A DNA stretch of 64,000 nucleotides from Pezizomycotina sp. ARF18 (lineage: Eukaryota; Ascomycota): NCBI GenBank assembly GCA_002224055.1, contig AZLU01000056.1, positions 153,453 through 217,452 on the forward strand, given 5' to 3'. The translations under genes and the position numbers were made by a program. Below are positions 1-12,906 of this stretch, piece by piece (the first letter of the stretch is position 1; each line of letters starts with the position of its first letter). The notes beneath the pieces are model-generated. The model did no database searches and was not told where the DNA came from. It saw only the letters and a program-made list of their open reading frames with translations.

Positions 1-3000
1 AACAATATAAGTACAAACTCCCATACTATCAAATCACGCAAAACACAACTCGTTCGTAAATTTTAAATAAACTGTAAAGTTTCTGGATAAAAAATATCTA
101 GGTAACTATAAATTATTTACGCTATATAATCATTTATACCAGAGACTTCTTGACGCTCTTAGCTATCGTCCTGTTGGTTTTGTCTTCTAGTCTGATACAC
201 ATACGATACTATGTAATACGACCGCCCATAAACTGCCTGAAAATTGATAGTGAAGTGGCCGTTGTTCGCATATGGATCCGAAGATCCCATAACGGTCTAA
301 TTAGTGTAACAGGCAGAATTTTATAAGAAAACAACAATTCGATCACATGTCTTAGCCTTCTCGGGCAACCGCCGTCATGCATAACAAACAAGTTGTATCA
401 GCGGACATCGCATGAACCCGACAACTTTAAAACATGAGATGGAACGAATAAGAGAGCTCGCAGAGCACAATCTTCATTGATGAGTTGGTTAATGGCCGGA
501 TAATCGAGACAACTCATAGATCCAAAAGTACAAACGCCATACTAGATGAGATTTCCCGCGACGTAAATGTCGGTCATCGGTCTAAAGCTATCGACACATT
601 CATCGCAATAACATCGATAGTTCTGTTCTCCCACGAGCGATATTATTCTACCTTGTAGAACATAGTAAACGTATAACAGCTATGATGTTGCGAGCCTCTT
701 AGAGTAAATTATCGGTGGACCATGTCCCCATAAACGATGCTATGAAATGTTTCTGACAGAACTCGAACTTATTCCAGATTATAATTCAAACCCACCCATG
801 ACAGCCTGTTTTTATATCTCAGCATTACTGAAGTCGGCAAGCAGAAGATCTGGTATATTAAGTAACTTGTATTTCAAGTCCCACATCGACTATTCATAAA
901 CCAAAGATGGAGCAATTACATCGTAGGCTTCATTCAGCGCCTCGAAGATAAACCCGTTTGAGCTAATCACGAACTGTACTATTTTCATTAGTAAAAGTAA
1001 ACGTTACCTTTTATACAAATAAAAGGAAGCAGAGGGTGGCCCGCAGCCTAACGAATGAATTTCAGCTGAACCACAGTATCTCGATAACAGGTTGGAGCTT
1101 TGAGGATAGGCTCCTTTAGCTCTACCAAAGAGTGCTTGGGCTAGCTATCCGCTATATGCGCAGCCGCAACCCTGTTTCTTGTCAGTTTACGATAAGATAC
1201 CATGTCCTCACGAAGCGAAACATTAAAGATTCAAACTGCAACGACGCAACATAGCAGTTCGAAATTGCCCCAGATATGACATAAACTAGAAATAGAATTC
1301 CGTACGCTAGATAAGACGTGCTGGGTGATGGGTCATTAAGAGTGGGTGTAACTGTACATGTGGCGTTCGTCACAGAACAACCTTATAGCCCAAGTAGTTA
1401 CGAAATCTAGGTTGGTAGAGATTCAAAGCCAAGGAGGGGGAACCGGCGGGATTGGTCTGATCAACTGGAACGTTAAGGAAATACAGAAATTCGCTCGTCG
1501 ATACTTCAGGCCGACGATCCAGACAATATAAGATGTAAGGGATTTTCACATCAACAGCAAGGTATAATTTTTTGGGTCTACTCGCGGTAGCAAGAATTTG
1601 TCTTATATCTTCGCTTGCTGAACCTGAATCTCGACAGGTTTTTAGGAATTCTACACGTCAGGATACCGAAAAGAGAAATTTGATTAAAGACAAGACAGAA
1701 TTTGCGCATAAATGCGGGATTACCAAGTAAAACTTGATGATTCCTTTTAAAGCCCCCCCCCCCCAGTGAATCTAGTCTCCCACAACTTATCCATACCATT
1801 ACTACGCAATTGAAAAGAAATAATGACCTCAGATAGTCCAGAGGATGAATCTTCTACAATGATATAGGTCAAGTAGTATCGTGTAATCTTTATCACCGAT
1901 CCATACTTGATCTTTCCCACTAACAATGGCCCAAACACCTTCGCATAAACCGGTAGCAACGTATGCTTTACGCCACCGTTCTGCAGTCTTCGTAGCCCAC
2001 GGGTGAACGCTATTTGCTTCTTTTAATTAGAATGGTTCATTTCGAAGACGCGGAAGCGATTCATAAACCACAAGCAGCAAATGTGCTTTTACAAATAAAT
2101 GATACGGAAATCGAGAACCAGACCTGCTGAGTCCTAGAAGCAAGAAATGCTTGGGACTTCAAACCATAAACTTCACAAGCAAGAAGAGCCGGGTATATTC
2201 TACGGGGTTTCTCCTTTACTCGAGTTACATTAAAGGACATGATATTCGTCAATCTCTTTAACGCAATCCTTTGGAAACGATTCTCGGAATAGCTGAGGCG
2301 TAAGAGTCGAGATTCCCTTTTTGTAAATTATCTTCATTCTAGCATGGGCTAGCTAAGATAGCGTAAATATATGCTTCCGTTGGAATTCCTCAAGTCAAGA
2401 CAAAGATGATTCCCTCATAGAGTTTCTAAGCAATACTTTCGAAAGATGAGAACGTAGCTTCACCTTCAATGTTCATGGTTTTTCCTCCTGCGAGAGAGGC
2501 TGGGTATGAGACAAGTTTTGCCACCTGATCTGGACCCTGCTTGATACAAACTATTTGGTCAAGGTGTTCTACGCCTCTTTAACTCCGAACATATAAACGG
2601 ATCTGCGTATCAGTCAAGCAACCTCGGAGAGAATAAGCGAGAACCTCCCATTCATGACTTTCGCAATGCTGTGCTAGTATCATCAGGCCAGAGATCCGAT
2701 CAACAGCATGGCACGGTATATTTCTAGAATCCTTAGCATATCCGACACCAGATAGCTCAGCCTATTCCATGGTAGGATTACCCGTAGTGCTCTCTCTCTC
2801 TCTCTCTCTCTCTCTCGCTCTCTCTAGGCAAATTTCGAACTTTCCATAAAGCTAGAAAAATCTTAGAGAGGGGAGAAAGAAATCATGGCTGTTATAGAAC
2901 TTTGACCCGATACTTTCCCACATCTCGTAAAAATCCCCGGACTGCATCTACGTGGTTTTGTAATGAAACACGCAACAGAATGGGACCTACAGCAAAATCG

Positions 3001-6000
3001 AAGGAGGCCGGCAGAGGTCCCGCATCATAAGTACTTAAGTAATTACAAGTCGCTTCTAATGTCGTTCGACGATCGTCCTTATTTACTGCTTACATACACA
3101 GGCGGCATCATAGCAGTCTCACCCTGGGTCAAGGTTTGTTTCAATATTGATATAAATGTACGAACTCGTGTATCAGTTACTTAATATTCTTGGAGTCTCA
3201 GTTTCCTTCGCGCCGTCCATCAAATGTTTAATAATAGGAGGAGACAACGGCTGATGTTTATAATTGATTTTATAATTTGATCTTTTATCCGTGTCAGGAG
3301 TATTCAGTAAACAGTAAAATATTACCAGTCCTAAGAAGTGAGGTATTTATTTTCTTTTATTTTATTTTTCTTTCTGCTATAACTACTTTGCTACTCGGTG
3401 ACACTAAAATTTATTTTGTACCTATACTACTTTTTTAATTTACCACTACTAGCCGGTTCGGTTCGAGAACAATTTTCAAGAATCATACGTAACTATAACG
3501 ATCCGAAACGTCTATTACGACCTCAGATAGGTTTTAAGAGCGTCTAGAAGAAGCTAGAAACCCTACCGACGATAATAACTGTATTCACAACAGGATATGT
3601 ATCTGTCACAGCTTTTATCTTTGACTTGTACGAATAACACCTCAGCAGCTCTTGCATATTTAGGCTACGAGGAAATAGCTGCGTTAAGCATAAAAACCGG
3701 AGATTCATCACCATCAACGCCCCTCATTAAAATGAGTTAATCCTCCAAGACAACCCTGTTGCCAATGATTTCCATTGATTAATTAATATTACAGCGGCTG
3801 CGGGTATAGGAGACCGTTTGCGATTTCATGCAGTGATATATGGGCGCCTTGAATTATTTGAATTAGGGTTGAAAAGGTTGGCCTCGCGCTCTCAAGGGAG
3901 AGAGAGATAAAGCAAAGTGCGATCTCTGTAAAACTAAGGAATCTAAGCAATCGTAAAGTGTTCCTTCCTCTCTTTCCTTTGGTTAACGATACTCAGTGAG
4001 TACGGAAGACCTATCATTGGGGTGGATCTTGCATGCCACCGATAACCTCGATAATTCCTACGATGCTGCTGCTACTCCTAATAATTAATTTATTGATGCT
4101 TCGGTGAAGGTTTCTTGTAGATGCATAATTCTTAGGCATGCTATGCGGGAATTATCAGCGGTTACAGAGCGAAAGGGGTTCTCCCGTGCAATATAAAAAT
4201 CGAAACCCCAGGAGAGTTTTCATATGAGGAGAAGGAGACCACCGGATATGTACGACTAGCATGACGCTGCTCGCTTGATAATATCCAATGCACCTTGAAG
4301 AACGATGACGCATAGACTACGCTAGCGCTATCGAAAGTACGATCACGAAATAACCACCATTGGGATCTAATAGGTAGGATTCAGTATTCGAGCTCCGAAG
4401 CAACAGGAATATAGAGCGAGCCGTGAATCCAGATGCGGATATCGAGCAGAGAATAGATATGTAGGCGACGGATGATTTTGTATTTACATGTATCATGAGG
4501 AAGACGCACACGATTCCTATAACCTCATATCAGACTACCATGGACAAACAGCAGTAGTTCTTTCGGTTCTCATAATCCCCGTAATTCAATGTGTAGGGTA
4601 AAGCGTATCCGAAGGTTGGTGTAGTCGGTGTCACAGTGAACCTTTCCTATGGCCCAGGAAACAGGTCTGATACTACAAAAACAACACGAAGCAATAGTTA
4701 CAGTCCGCATAGTTGCAACACAGTAACTTTCGTAAACAGGCGATCGCGATAATAAAATTCCACTTACTTTGAAACAATCGAGATCGAGAGAAGCTCGAGA
4801 ACTTCGGATATTATCGGTTGAAATCGAGTAAGAATCGCAGCTTAGTAGAGGATAGATCTCTTCACCACAAACGCCCTTTTTCCGCTAACATTGAGAACTT
4901 CCGACGGCAAGCGGCATCTCATAAATCTAAATAAAATAAACGACTTCAGCTATCTGGATAATATATTACCTTATCCTTGACTGCAGGTACGCCCCCGAAC
5001 GTCTGGTCGGCCCATGCATAGTCTCTACAGTTATCAAGTAAAGTCCATGAAGAGCTACTCCTCCTCTCCACTCGATCAACCTCTTATATATTCAAATCCG
5101 TCTAGTACACGAGAAGCCATTATTATAGCGCAAATATCGCGTTTTCAAGATAGAAAAGCGGCAACACCTCGCTAAATAACACGGAAGGCAATAAAACGCC
5201 ATTTCCGCCGCCACCCCGGCCTCATAGATTAGACGTCTTTCCACTACAGCCAACATATCATCTGCTTTGTTCTGAATGTCGGCAACTATCAACAAGCGCT
5301 ATAAAGTACGAAATTTCTGCGCCAGTCACTACGCATATCTGCTTCACAAAAGGCACATGCTATAGCAATAAGACAAGTTATCACAATCGGTGCTCAGCTC
5401 AAGGATCTAATATATCGCTAAAGAGAAATTTACATCATATTACCCATCAATCATTAGATTTGAGACCCTACTATCATACGCCTAGTAACTAAATTTTCTG
5501 CGTGGTGGATGAAAGCGCACTTTCATCCGGATACCCAAAAGCGATATATCAGTTTAGGAGAAGATGCGGGTCTTGATACGTTAGAACTCATAAAAACGGC
5601 CATGTTAATCGAAAGGAAAGGTGATAATCGAACTCCAATGTTAATTATGCCTAGAAAAACGAGAACCACGTAAACCTTAAGCGGGCGTTCAAAGAAGTGC
5701 AGGCGAAAGGCTGATGCCTCGACGGGCATACATCGAGAGTGTAAAGTGATCAACATACACACCAGAGTGAATCTATTGAGTATAGACTTTCCGCTTCGCT
5801 ATATATTAGCCAGTCTGTTTTAAACGCATCAGGACGTCATCGAACCTTACTTCCAGCTACGATACAAGTATCTATTCGCCCGAATATTTACAAAAAGAGA
5901 ACGCGAAACAAGAGAAGGGTACGTACAGCATACAAGAAGACAGATGGCGGGCTTGGATTCCTATTTATCTAGCTGCGAGCTGCAAGGTAGCTTTGGAGAT

Positions 6001-7630
6001 GCAGTCCCCATCGCGCATACAGCAGTCATAATCGCAGCGGCACCTGCATCTCCATTATTAATGTGTTATGACGAGGAAGAGGTCGAAGCGAATACGCTTA
6101 AAAAGTCGTACCAAATTATGACGCCTTTCTAGATAGAAGTGCCTCGGTACGTTCCCCCAAACGCATACTTTATAGGAACCCAGCGATATCTCATAAATTT
6201 CACCAAAGTAAACTCGCTCGCATAAAAAGTAAATTGCGATGAGCTTCTTCACCTGAGCTTTGAAAACGTCGGAAGGTCGTCTAATAGCTTAGCTCGCCTT
6301 TAGAAACCTTTCCTGTAGTCGACTAGTCGCATACCCAGCCTCTGCCATACGACTAGGCCGGATGACAGCACTACGGAGGCCAGGTGCATGGTCATAATCT
6401 ACACGCAGTTATGAGAAACTACGCTTGATTCGACAATATCATAAACCATTACGTGTACATCACACGTACATCGCCTTATAACAACCGCCCCTCAACTACC
6501 AGCCATAAGCAAAGTTGTCAAGAATCAATACCAGTGTTAGTTTTAGCGATTAAAAGGCCTATTTCATCGAATGTGCATAATATAAACCGACTACGTCTAT
6601 CTTCACTTTCATTTAGGAGCTTACATTGTATATTGCTCCGTATAGCACAGTCCTCATATACGAATATAGGCGTAATGCTCACACTTTACCGGTTACTACG
6701 CCAAGTTTCTCCGGATGAGAACCCCGTTGTAATGTGATACGCAGAATATTGAAATGCAGAAGCGCACTACCATAGTCGATCATTAGATGGCCACGATTTG
6801 ATGGGTTTGTGGTCGTAAGCGAGTGTGATTTTATATTCTCAATAAAAGACCAGAATGTAGTTACGCTGGCATGTACAAGTCGTGATAATAATCTCAATTT
6901 AGGAAGCGATTCGCAGCATCACTCATAAGAATCCCAAAGAGAAAGGAACTATCGTGAACTTGTCACCAACACGACACTTTTCAGGTTCTCAGGTCATATT
7001 CTCGTGAACAACCCTTCCGATGAAACCGTGTCCTCAAACAAATTTGCCGCAGCGGCGAACTTTCAATCCATAAATGGCCGTTGGGAGACGTGGCGTGAGA
7101 AAGCGGGCCGTAAGACTCGGAAACCCCTGTAATAATCGCGAGTAGGAGCTTAGTGGATTACGTTGTGTACATAATCCGCAACGCAACTCAACTTTCTTTC
7201 TTTCTCACAGACCTATCTGATAAATCAGATGATTTAACGGTCGCGCGCAAAAGGATAGAAATTTGAAGGTCGCTGAATTATTACCAGGTCCAAGCTAAGT
7301 AGTAAATAAGATTTTGATGGCATGATATCGGCACACTCCGAACACTCTGCAAACAGCAAAGCGAAGGGGAAAGTTGAGAGCCTTAAATATTTTTATCACA
7401 ACGTGCAGATGCATGGAAAATGAAAGAAAGGGGTAGACGTCGAAGGCCTTAGTAGCTGAATGTATGTGTACCATGAAATCAGTTGAACTCAGGAATGAAC
7501 GTTTTCTCAATATTTAATTCGGATAGATATTCTCCTGGTTACGTTGCTGTTTTCCCGTATTTTCTCCATCGCCACGGACTTCCGTTCACCGAAAAGACTG
7601 TGGCTTCTAGAAGAACTTGCCAATGAATTA
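1..7630. other. Gene-free AT-richer block A
   Basis: No open frame here exceeds about 95 codons, and none has protein-like composition, splice sites or a recognisable motif. The DNA looks random at every scale. It is AT-richer than the genic parts, yet CpG (tcg/cga words) is common and long A/T homopolymers are almost absent, unlike the rest of the window. The only clear simple-sequence features are a CT microsatellite near 2.79 kb and a 13-nt C run near 1750. By eye TpA does not exceed ApT, so the usual RIP signature is not obvious. It could be a very old, decayed repeat or heterochromatic DNA. I see no gene, RNA or intact element. Confidence 0.6.
2789..2825. repeat. (CT)n microsatellite
   Basis: About 13 uninterrupted CT units are followed by one G interruption and three more CT units. 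It lies inside gene-free block A. Confidence 0.95.
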
Positions 7631-8857
7631 ACCAGATTTGTAAGAAGATAGCAATGTATGTACTGTAAGAAATTTATAGCCTATTAATATTTGGGAAACA
7701 GGGTCCAGTGTGAATGCAGGTACAGCAGAATACAAATGAGATACAATTACCCTCATACATCTTTGTATTGCACAATATGTACCTCGGATGTTCCCCTGCT
7801 GATGTGTAACACCCATGCCTTACCTTGCGCCCCCAGTAACAGCTCCTTCCATAAACACCTACTCCGCTGTTCGAGACTTCTTCTGGCTTCTGGCTTCTAA
7901 TTCGCCCTTTCTTCTTTTCTGTCTCCGAGTCCCGCTCCGCTGTCTGAATTATTGCTAATACAAAGCGGCTTCTTCGGGTCCTTTTTTTTTTAAAAAAAAA
8001 AAATTTCTCTTCTCTCCTTTTAATTGCGAAGTGAACAGCTAATAATGTAAGACATGTAAATCTGGCTCTAAAGGCTCTCTCTTGTTCTTTCTCTATCAAA
8101 AATAGCAGCAAATAATAGATCATTCCATCTCCATCCTTTCTTTTATCCCTCTCTTTCCACCAATTTTATCTGCATCTTCCCCGGAATAATAACTCTCTCC
8201 TATTTCAGCACTGCATCAAGGGAAACAAGCAGCTTGTATTTTCGAAAGAGAATAAGTGGAAAGCGGTGGCGCCTAGTTAGCAAAGGCAAAAGGTTTCCTT
8301 CATTGGGTCGTATTTGCTGTCGTGAGGCTACTACAGTAGTGGTAGCAGCTTTTGTAAGAGAAAGGGAGGCTTGGGTGGTCTAGACAGGCCAAAAAGGTTC
8401 CAGCCAGATTTCATATATTTTTGTTAGGAAACTCTGTATAAGGCCATTTTTATTATTGATTATTTCCAACCATCTCTATTTTTTGATTATTTTTTTTATC
8501 GTACGACTCCTCACCGTGATAAACTCTACTCCTTTATAACTTCCTCCATCTGGACATTCTGGCATCAAGAATTATCATCATCAAACCATTGGAAAAACCG
8601 TTTATTCATCAATTGGAATCGATCACCCAGCTAATCGCAGTTGTAGCTGATCGACCATTATATTCCCAGCCATCCTCATGCAGCTGAGAGCGGCATAAAA
8701 TACCCATTCAAAAAGAACACATAATCCACCACCTTTTTTTTTTTTAACAAAGCAGCCGAACAACGAACAAAGCTTCAGCAACGAATTAGCGATTTGGCCG
8801 TCTAACTAAAACCACGACTGGAGTGGACATCATATTCTCTCTGTCTCTAGCTTTATC
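7631..8857. other. ERO1 upstream region
   Basis: This is non-coding DNA with T- and A-rich runs (for example the T9/A11 junction near 7981-8003 and the T run near 8735-8745) and pyrimidine-rich stretches typical of fungal promoters. It probably contains the ERO1 promoter and 5' leader. I looked for an unfolded-protein-response core (CAGCGTG) and did not find one. An antisense open frame of 149 codons (7674-8123) has low-complexity Lys/Arg/Phe composition and is not supported as a gene. Confidence 0.5.
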
Positions 8858-10832
8858 ATGATGAGGTGGGTTCGCCTCTACGCCATCTATGGGGCGGCGG
8901 CGGTGGTTTCCGGAATAGCAGTAACCGGCATACGAAGAACAATGAAAACGGAGTCGTACTGCGTCGTAAGCATTCCCTTCAATTCCCCTCAAACCTTTCC
9001 CTCGTTTCCCTTCCACTAACAAACCGCTCCTTCCAGAACGAACCGAACGCCATAGTCTCCGACGCCTGCGTCTCCTACTCCGACATCGAACAGCTAAACC
9101 GCGGCCTCCGCCCGCTAATACAGCGCATAACGCAAAAGACGGACTACTTCGGCTACTACCGCCTGAACTTATACGGCAAAGAGTGCCCCTTCTGGTCCGA
9201 CGACACAGGAACATGCGGTAACAGGGCTTGCGCGGTGTACACGACCGACGAAGACGACATTCCCGAAATATGGCGGGCGGCGGAGCTGGGAAACTTGTGG
9301 GCCGAAGGCGACGCAACCGAGGTCCAGCGTGCACGTCGAGGAACCCAGCCCGCTCGGCGGAGCTCTGGGACCCGATACGGCGGAAAGCTGCGTGTTCGAG
9401 AACGACGACGTGACAGAGCGGGACTATTGCCTACCCGACGAGGAGAGCAGTCCCTCGGATTTTGTGTACGTGAGTCTTGTGGATAATCCGGAGCGGTTTA
9501 CGGGCTACGCCGGCCAGAGCGCACATAATATTTGGGATGCAGTGTACCAGGAGAACTGCTTCCTGAAGAAGTCGCCGAAACGCAACCTTCTTCGGACCCG
9601 TTCAGCCAGCAGCCGCCGCAGCAGGTTTTCCCTAACTACCAGGCGGCGAACGAGCTCAAGAACGTCGTGTTCGAGCGAAGAAGCACGAGCTCGACGTCCA
9701 GAACCGGAAGAAGCTGCCCGTTACGTTCGATGACGAGTGCGTTGAGAAGAGGGTTTTCCACAGAATACTCAGCGGCATGCACGCTAGCATTTCTACACAT
9801 CTGTGCTGGGACTACTTGGATCAGAAAACTGGTACTTGGGTAAGAAAATTTCACCAACTTTGTAGCTGTAATTCTCAATTCTGGTAGCACAATTGCTAAT
9901 TGTCGTTTAGGGCCCAAACCTAACCTGCTACCAAGAGCGCCTGCAAAAGCACCCCGACGCCTGCAAAACATCTACTTCAACTACGCCCTCGTACTCCGCG
10001 CCATCGCGAAGCTCCGCCACCACATCCCCTCCTACACCTTCTGCTCCGGCGATCCCAAGGAAAACTCCGTCACGAAATCTCTCGTCCAGGAGCTCGCGAA
10101 CCGCGCCGCGGCCGGTCACACGCAAATCTTCGACGAGTCGATAATGTGGAAGGATCCCGACGCCCTCTTACTAAAAGAAGACTTCCGCAACCGTTTCAGG
10201 AACGTCAGCCGCCTCATGGACTGCGTCGGCTGCGATAAGTGCCGTCTGTGGGGTAAAGTTCAAACATCGGGATTAGGGACTGCGCTGAAAGTTTTGTTCG
10301 AGTTTGAAGAGAATCCCGAGGAGTCGTTGACGGGTGAGCCGGACGTTCTACGGCGGTCGGAGATGGTCGCGCTGGTTAATACGCTTGACAAAATTAGTCA
10401 CAGCCTGACAGCCGTCGACCGTTTCTCCCGCATGGCGGAGAAGATCGACTCGCATAACCGACGCTCGTCGAATACAGCGGAGCCGGTTATACTCTGCGAA
10501 CCGGGCAATCTGGAGTGTGAGTTCCGGAGGAAGCAGAAAGCAGAGGAAACCCGCGCAGGGAGTCGCGGAGGAGTTTGGAACGAGTTCGAGCAGGTTTTTG
10601 ATGCGGTGAAGTTTTGTGCTTAGGAGCTGGTATGAGATGCCGGGGAAAGTGTAAGTTTTTTTTTAAAGCTCTTTGTTTTTCTTCTTGAGATGGGCTCCTA
10701 TTGGGATAGTTTTGCTAACGGTGGTGCTTTTATAGATTTAATCTTGCTGTTTACCAGATGGCCCTATTCTGGAACAAGTTCGTTGGACGCGATAAGTACG
10801 TCGATGTCAAGTACGTCCGCGTCGATCTTTAA
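8858..10832 (+). CDS. ERO1: Endoplasmic reticulum oxidoreductin Ero1
   Basis: FAD-dependent thiol oxidase of the ER lumen and membrane that re-oxidises protein disulfide isomerase and passes electrons to oxygen. Exon 1 (8858-8965) encodes an N-terminal signal or anchor segment (MMRWVRLYAIYGAAAVVSG) ending near the first conserved Cys. Introns are 8966-9036, 9840-9910 and about 10650-10735. Conserved Ero1 blocks in order: the IEQLNRGLRPLIQ helix; the shuttle-cysteine region with CGNRAC; DNPERFTGYAG and WDAVYQENCF; the flavin-binding HRILSGMHASISTHLC; and the active-site CVGCDKC (CXXCXXC) about 10217-10240. The C-terminus follows the last intron (QMALFWNKFVG), stop TAA at 10830. At least five single-base frame changes are needed, near 9330, 9570, 9675, 9950 and 10610. 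All lie between intact conserved blocks, so sequence error is likelier than a pseudogene. Start: first of two tandem ATGs. Confidence 0.95.
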
Positions 10833-11366
10833 ATCGCAAAGCAAACCGAGAATATGACTGGAACAGATAGAATGGTTTGATGAATAGGCATTATAGACGA
10901 GTTTTTTTTTTTTTTTTTTTTTTTTTTCTTCCCTCTTTCCTCATATTTTTATTTATATCCTAGAAGGAATACATCTACTCCCACCAATGCATTTTTGTTG
11001 TTTTTTATGTATTCCCTTGTTTTTACTGTAATTGGCGTTTTCTCTTGAAGTTTTTCATTCTGCTTTTTTTCCTGTTTCCTTTTTTACTCTCATTTGTTGG
11101 CGTTTTTTTCTTTGTTGAATCTAGCAGGATCTCACGATAGAGATCTGCTCGTTGTATATAGGCATTACCATCATCTACGAATTCGCACAAATAACAGCTT
11201 TTCTGCCTTTAAAGTAAAAGACTAAAGATAATGAGTTGAGTAGAACTAGGTGTTCGTATCATAGGGGATTCCGAAGCGCCGACTTACGATCGTCTCTTCC
11301 AGACACGATGCGTACGATTTTATAAAAATATATATATACGTACAGCTCATTCAGTATTAAAAAAAG
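10833..11366. other. Intergenic, with T26 tract
   Basis: Non-coding T-rich spacer between ERO1 and the next gene on the same strand. It contains an uninterrupted run of 26 T at 10902-10927 and further T-rich DNA to about 11120. It probably holds the ERO1 3' UTR and the promoter of the downstream gene. Confidence 0.6.
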
Positions 11367-12345
11367 ATGGAACGTAACCGCGGCCGCAGCATCATGGAAA
11401 CCATGAACCGCGGGTCCATCATCCAGGGACTAATAGAGCCCGACATCGTCGCCAGCCACCTCCGCGAATCGCTGCCGAATGAGATCAAAGACGGCAACAC
11501 GGCGTACGTCGGCCTCGAGCTTTTCATGGACTTTTACCGCGAGTGGTATACTTTGATCAGTAGCAGCACTAGTAGCGGTGAAAAATCCGAGATCGCGCAC
11601 GATGCCTCCCGCTGGGGCATACGGAGGATGCTGGAAAGGAAGCGGTGCATCGCGGCCCGTTTCGTACCGCTAGTTCCCGGCGAACTGAAGACCGGGTTTT
11701 GGCGCTTCGGACGACGGAAACGTCGGCAGCAAGCCCGGAGGATCCGATTAGCGTAGAATCTACAGCGGGCGTGGACAAACCAGAAGAATGAACCCGGAGC
11801 TGGTAAAATCGAGGGATGGCATTTCCGGGTTTTTTTTTTTTTTTTTTTTTTTTTTGCATGCCAAACACCCGAAACAATAGACGCAGCCTGGAAATAATTC
11901 GATCCTTCGAGCGTAAAGGGGAAAATGGACCAGTACTTCTACGCCGATAGCACAGTCGTTAGTGGCATCGAGCTGGATGGAACGGTGGCTTAGGGTACAA
12001 TAAGGGACACTGTACGGCCGTCAACAATTCCTAGAGCCATTGCTGGATGAAATACAAAGGCCGCGTGGGAAAAGAAGGGAGGTTTTTGGATGATAGCTCC
12101 GGTACCAGCGGCGGTGGATCCGAGCACATGATAGCAAACGAAGTAACCCGGCTGACGAGGCTGACGACAATGATAATGACGAGCTTGAAAATGGTAACGC
12201 GACCGACCATAACGAAGAAAGGATGTCTATAGGGAAGAGGGCGCCGACGATATGTATAAAACATAGAACGATCCCAGGAATCCCGAGGTCTCGAAAAGAT
12301 GTCTTGGACAAGACCAAGACTGGGCGAATCGTAGGGAGGGAGTAG
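11367..12345 (+). CDS. Unrecognised protein (frame-disrupted)
   Basis: I do not recognise this family. The first open frame (11367-11756) begins with an ATG after an A-rich leader. It encodes a protein-like N-terminus with GSIIQGLIEPDIVASHLRES and LELFMDFYREWYTLISSSTS. Coding then continues in shifting frames. One stretch before 11830 reads SPEDPISVESTAGVDKPEE. One at about 11900-11991 reads FDPSSVKGKMDQYFYADSTV and ends near GIELDGTVA. A final acidic-then-basic segment (ELENGNATDHNEERMSIGKR... to TGRIVGRE) stops at 12343-12345. A T25 run at 11830-11854 interrupts the middle. It may be an intron polypyrimidine tract, since a CAAACAC-type context follows it. Convergent with the kinase gene downstream. 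That it codes is fairly secure; exon structure and function are not. Confidence 0.55.
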
Positions 12346-12906
12346 GGATGCATGGATAAACGATACTTTGGAGCTATAAAGCATTCGAGATGGAGTCTTT
12401 GCTTATGTATATAGAATGAATTCAAAAACAGCGGTATAGCACGGAAGGGTTTTAATAGAAAGATTGATTCACGCCGTATGTGTTAGAAGGATAAGGAGTG
12501 TGTATTTGTATAAATGTCGTAGTTTTGATCGTTTCACTGGCATCTCCCGGTAAGGTCAACTTCAGCAAACCTAAGGGTGAACATATTACCCTTGATGTAC
12601 GTACGGTAGACGCTAATGTCCTTCGTGGGAACAATGTGGAAGCAAATGGAAGAGAAAAGGGGAAACACCATTTATCTAAATGCTATGAATAAAGGTACGC
12701 TATGTGTATACATTTTTGACTACTTGAACTAAATGTATGATCCGTCACGAAGAAAAAAGCGAAAAACGAAAAAGCGAAAAAGGAAGCGATTTTTAACGTA
12801 TACTCTCCCCAGGGGTGTACCGTCAGAGCAAAAACATGCTTGATAGCATAAAGGTAAGGGCTATAGTAATTCTTTAAGAAAAGGAAAACGAACACGAACA
12901 CCCTCC

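Noticed and set aside
7674-8123. 149-codon minus-strand open frame upstream of ERO1
   Set aside because: Low-complexity composition crossing an A/T homopolymer junction, with no motif.
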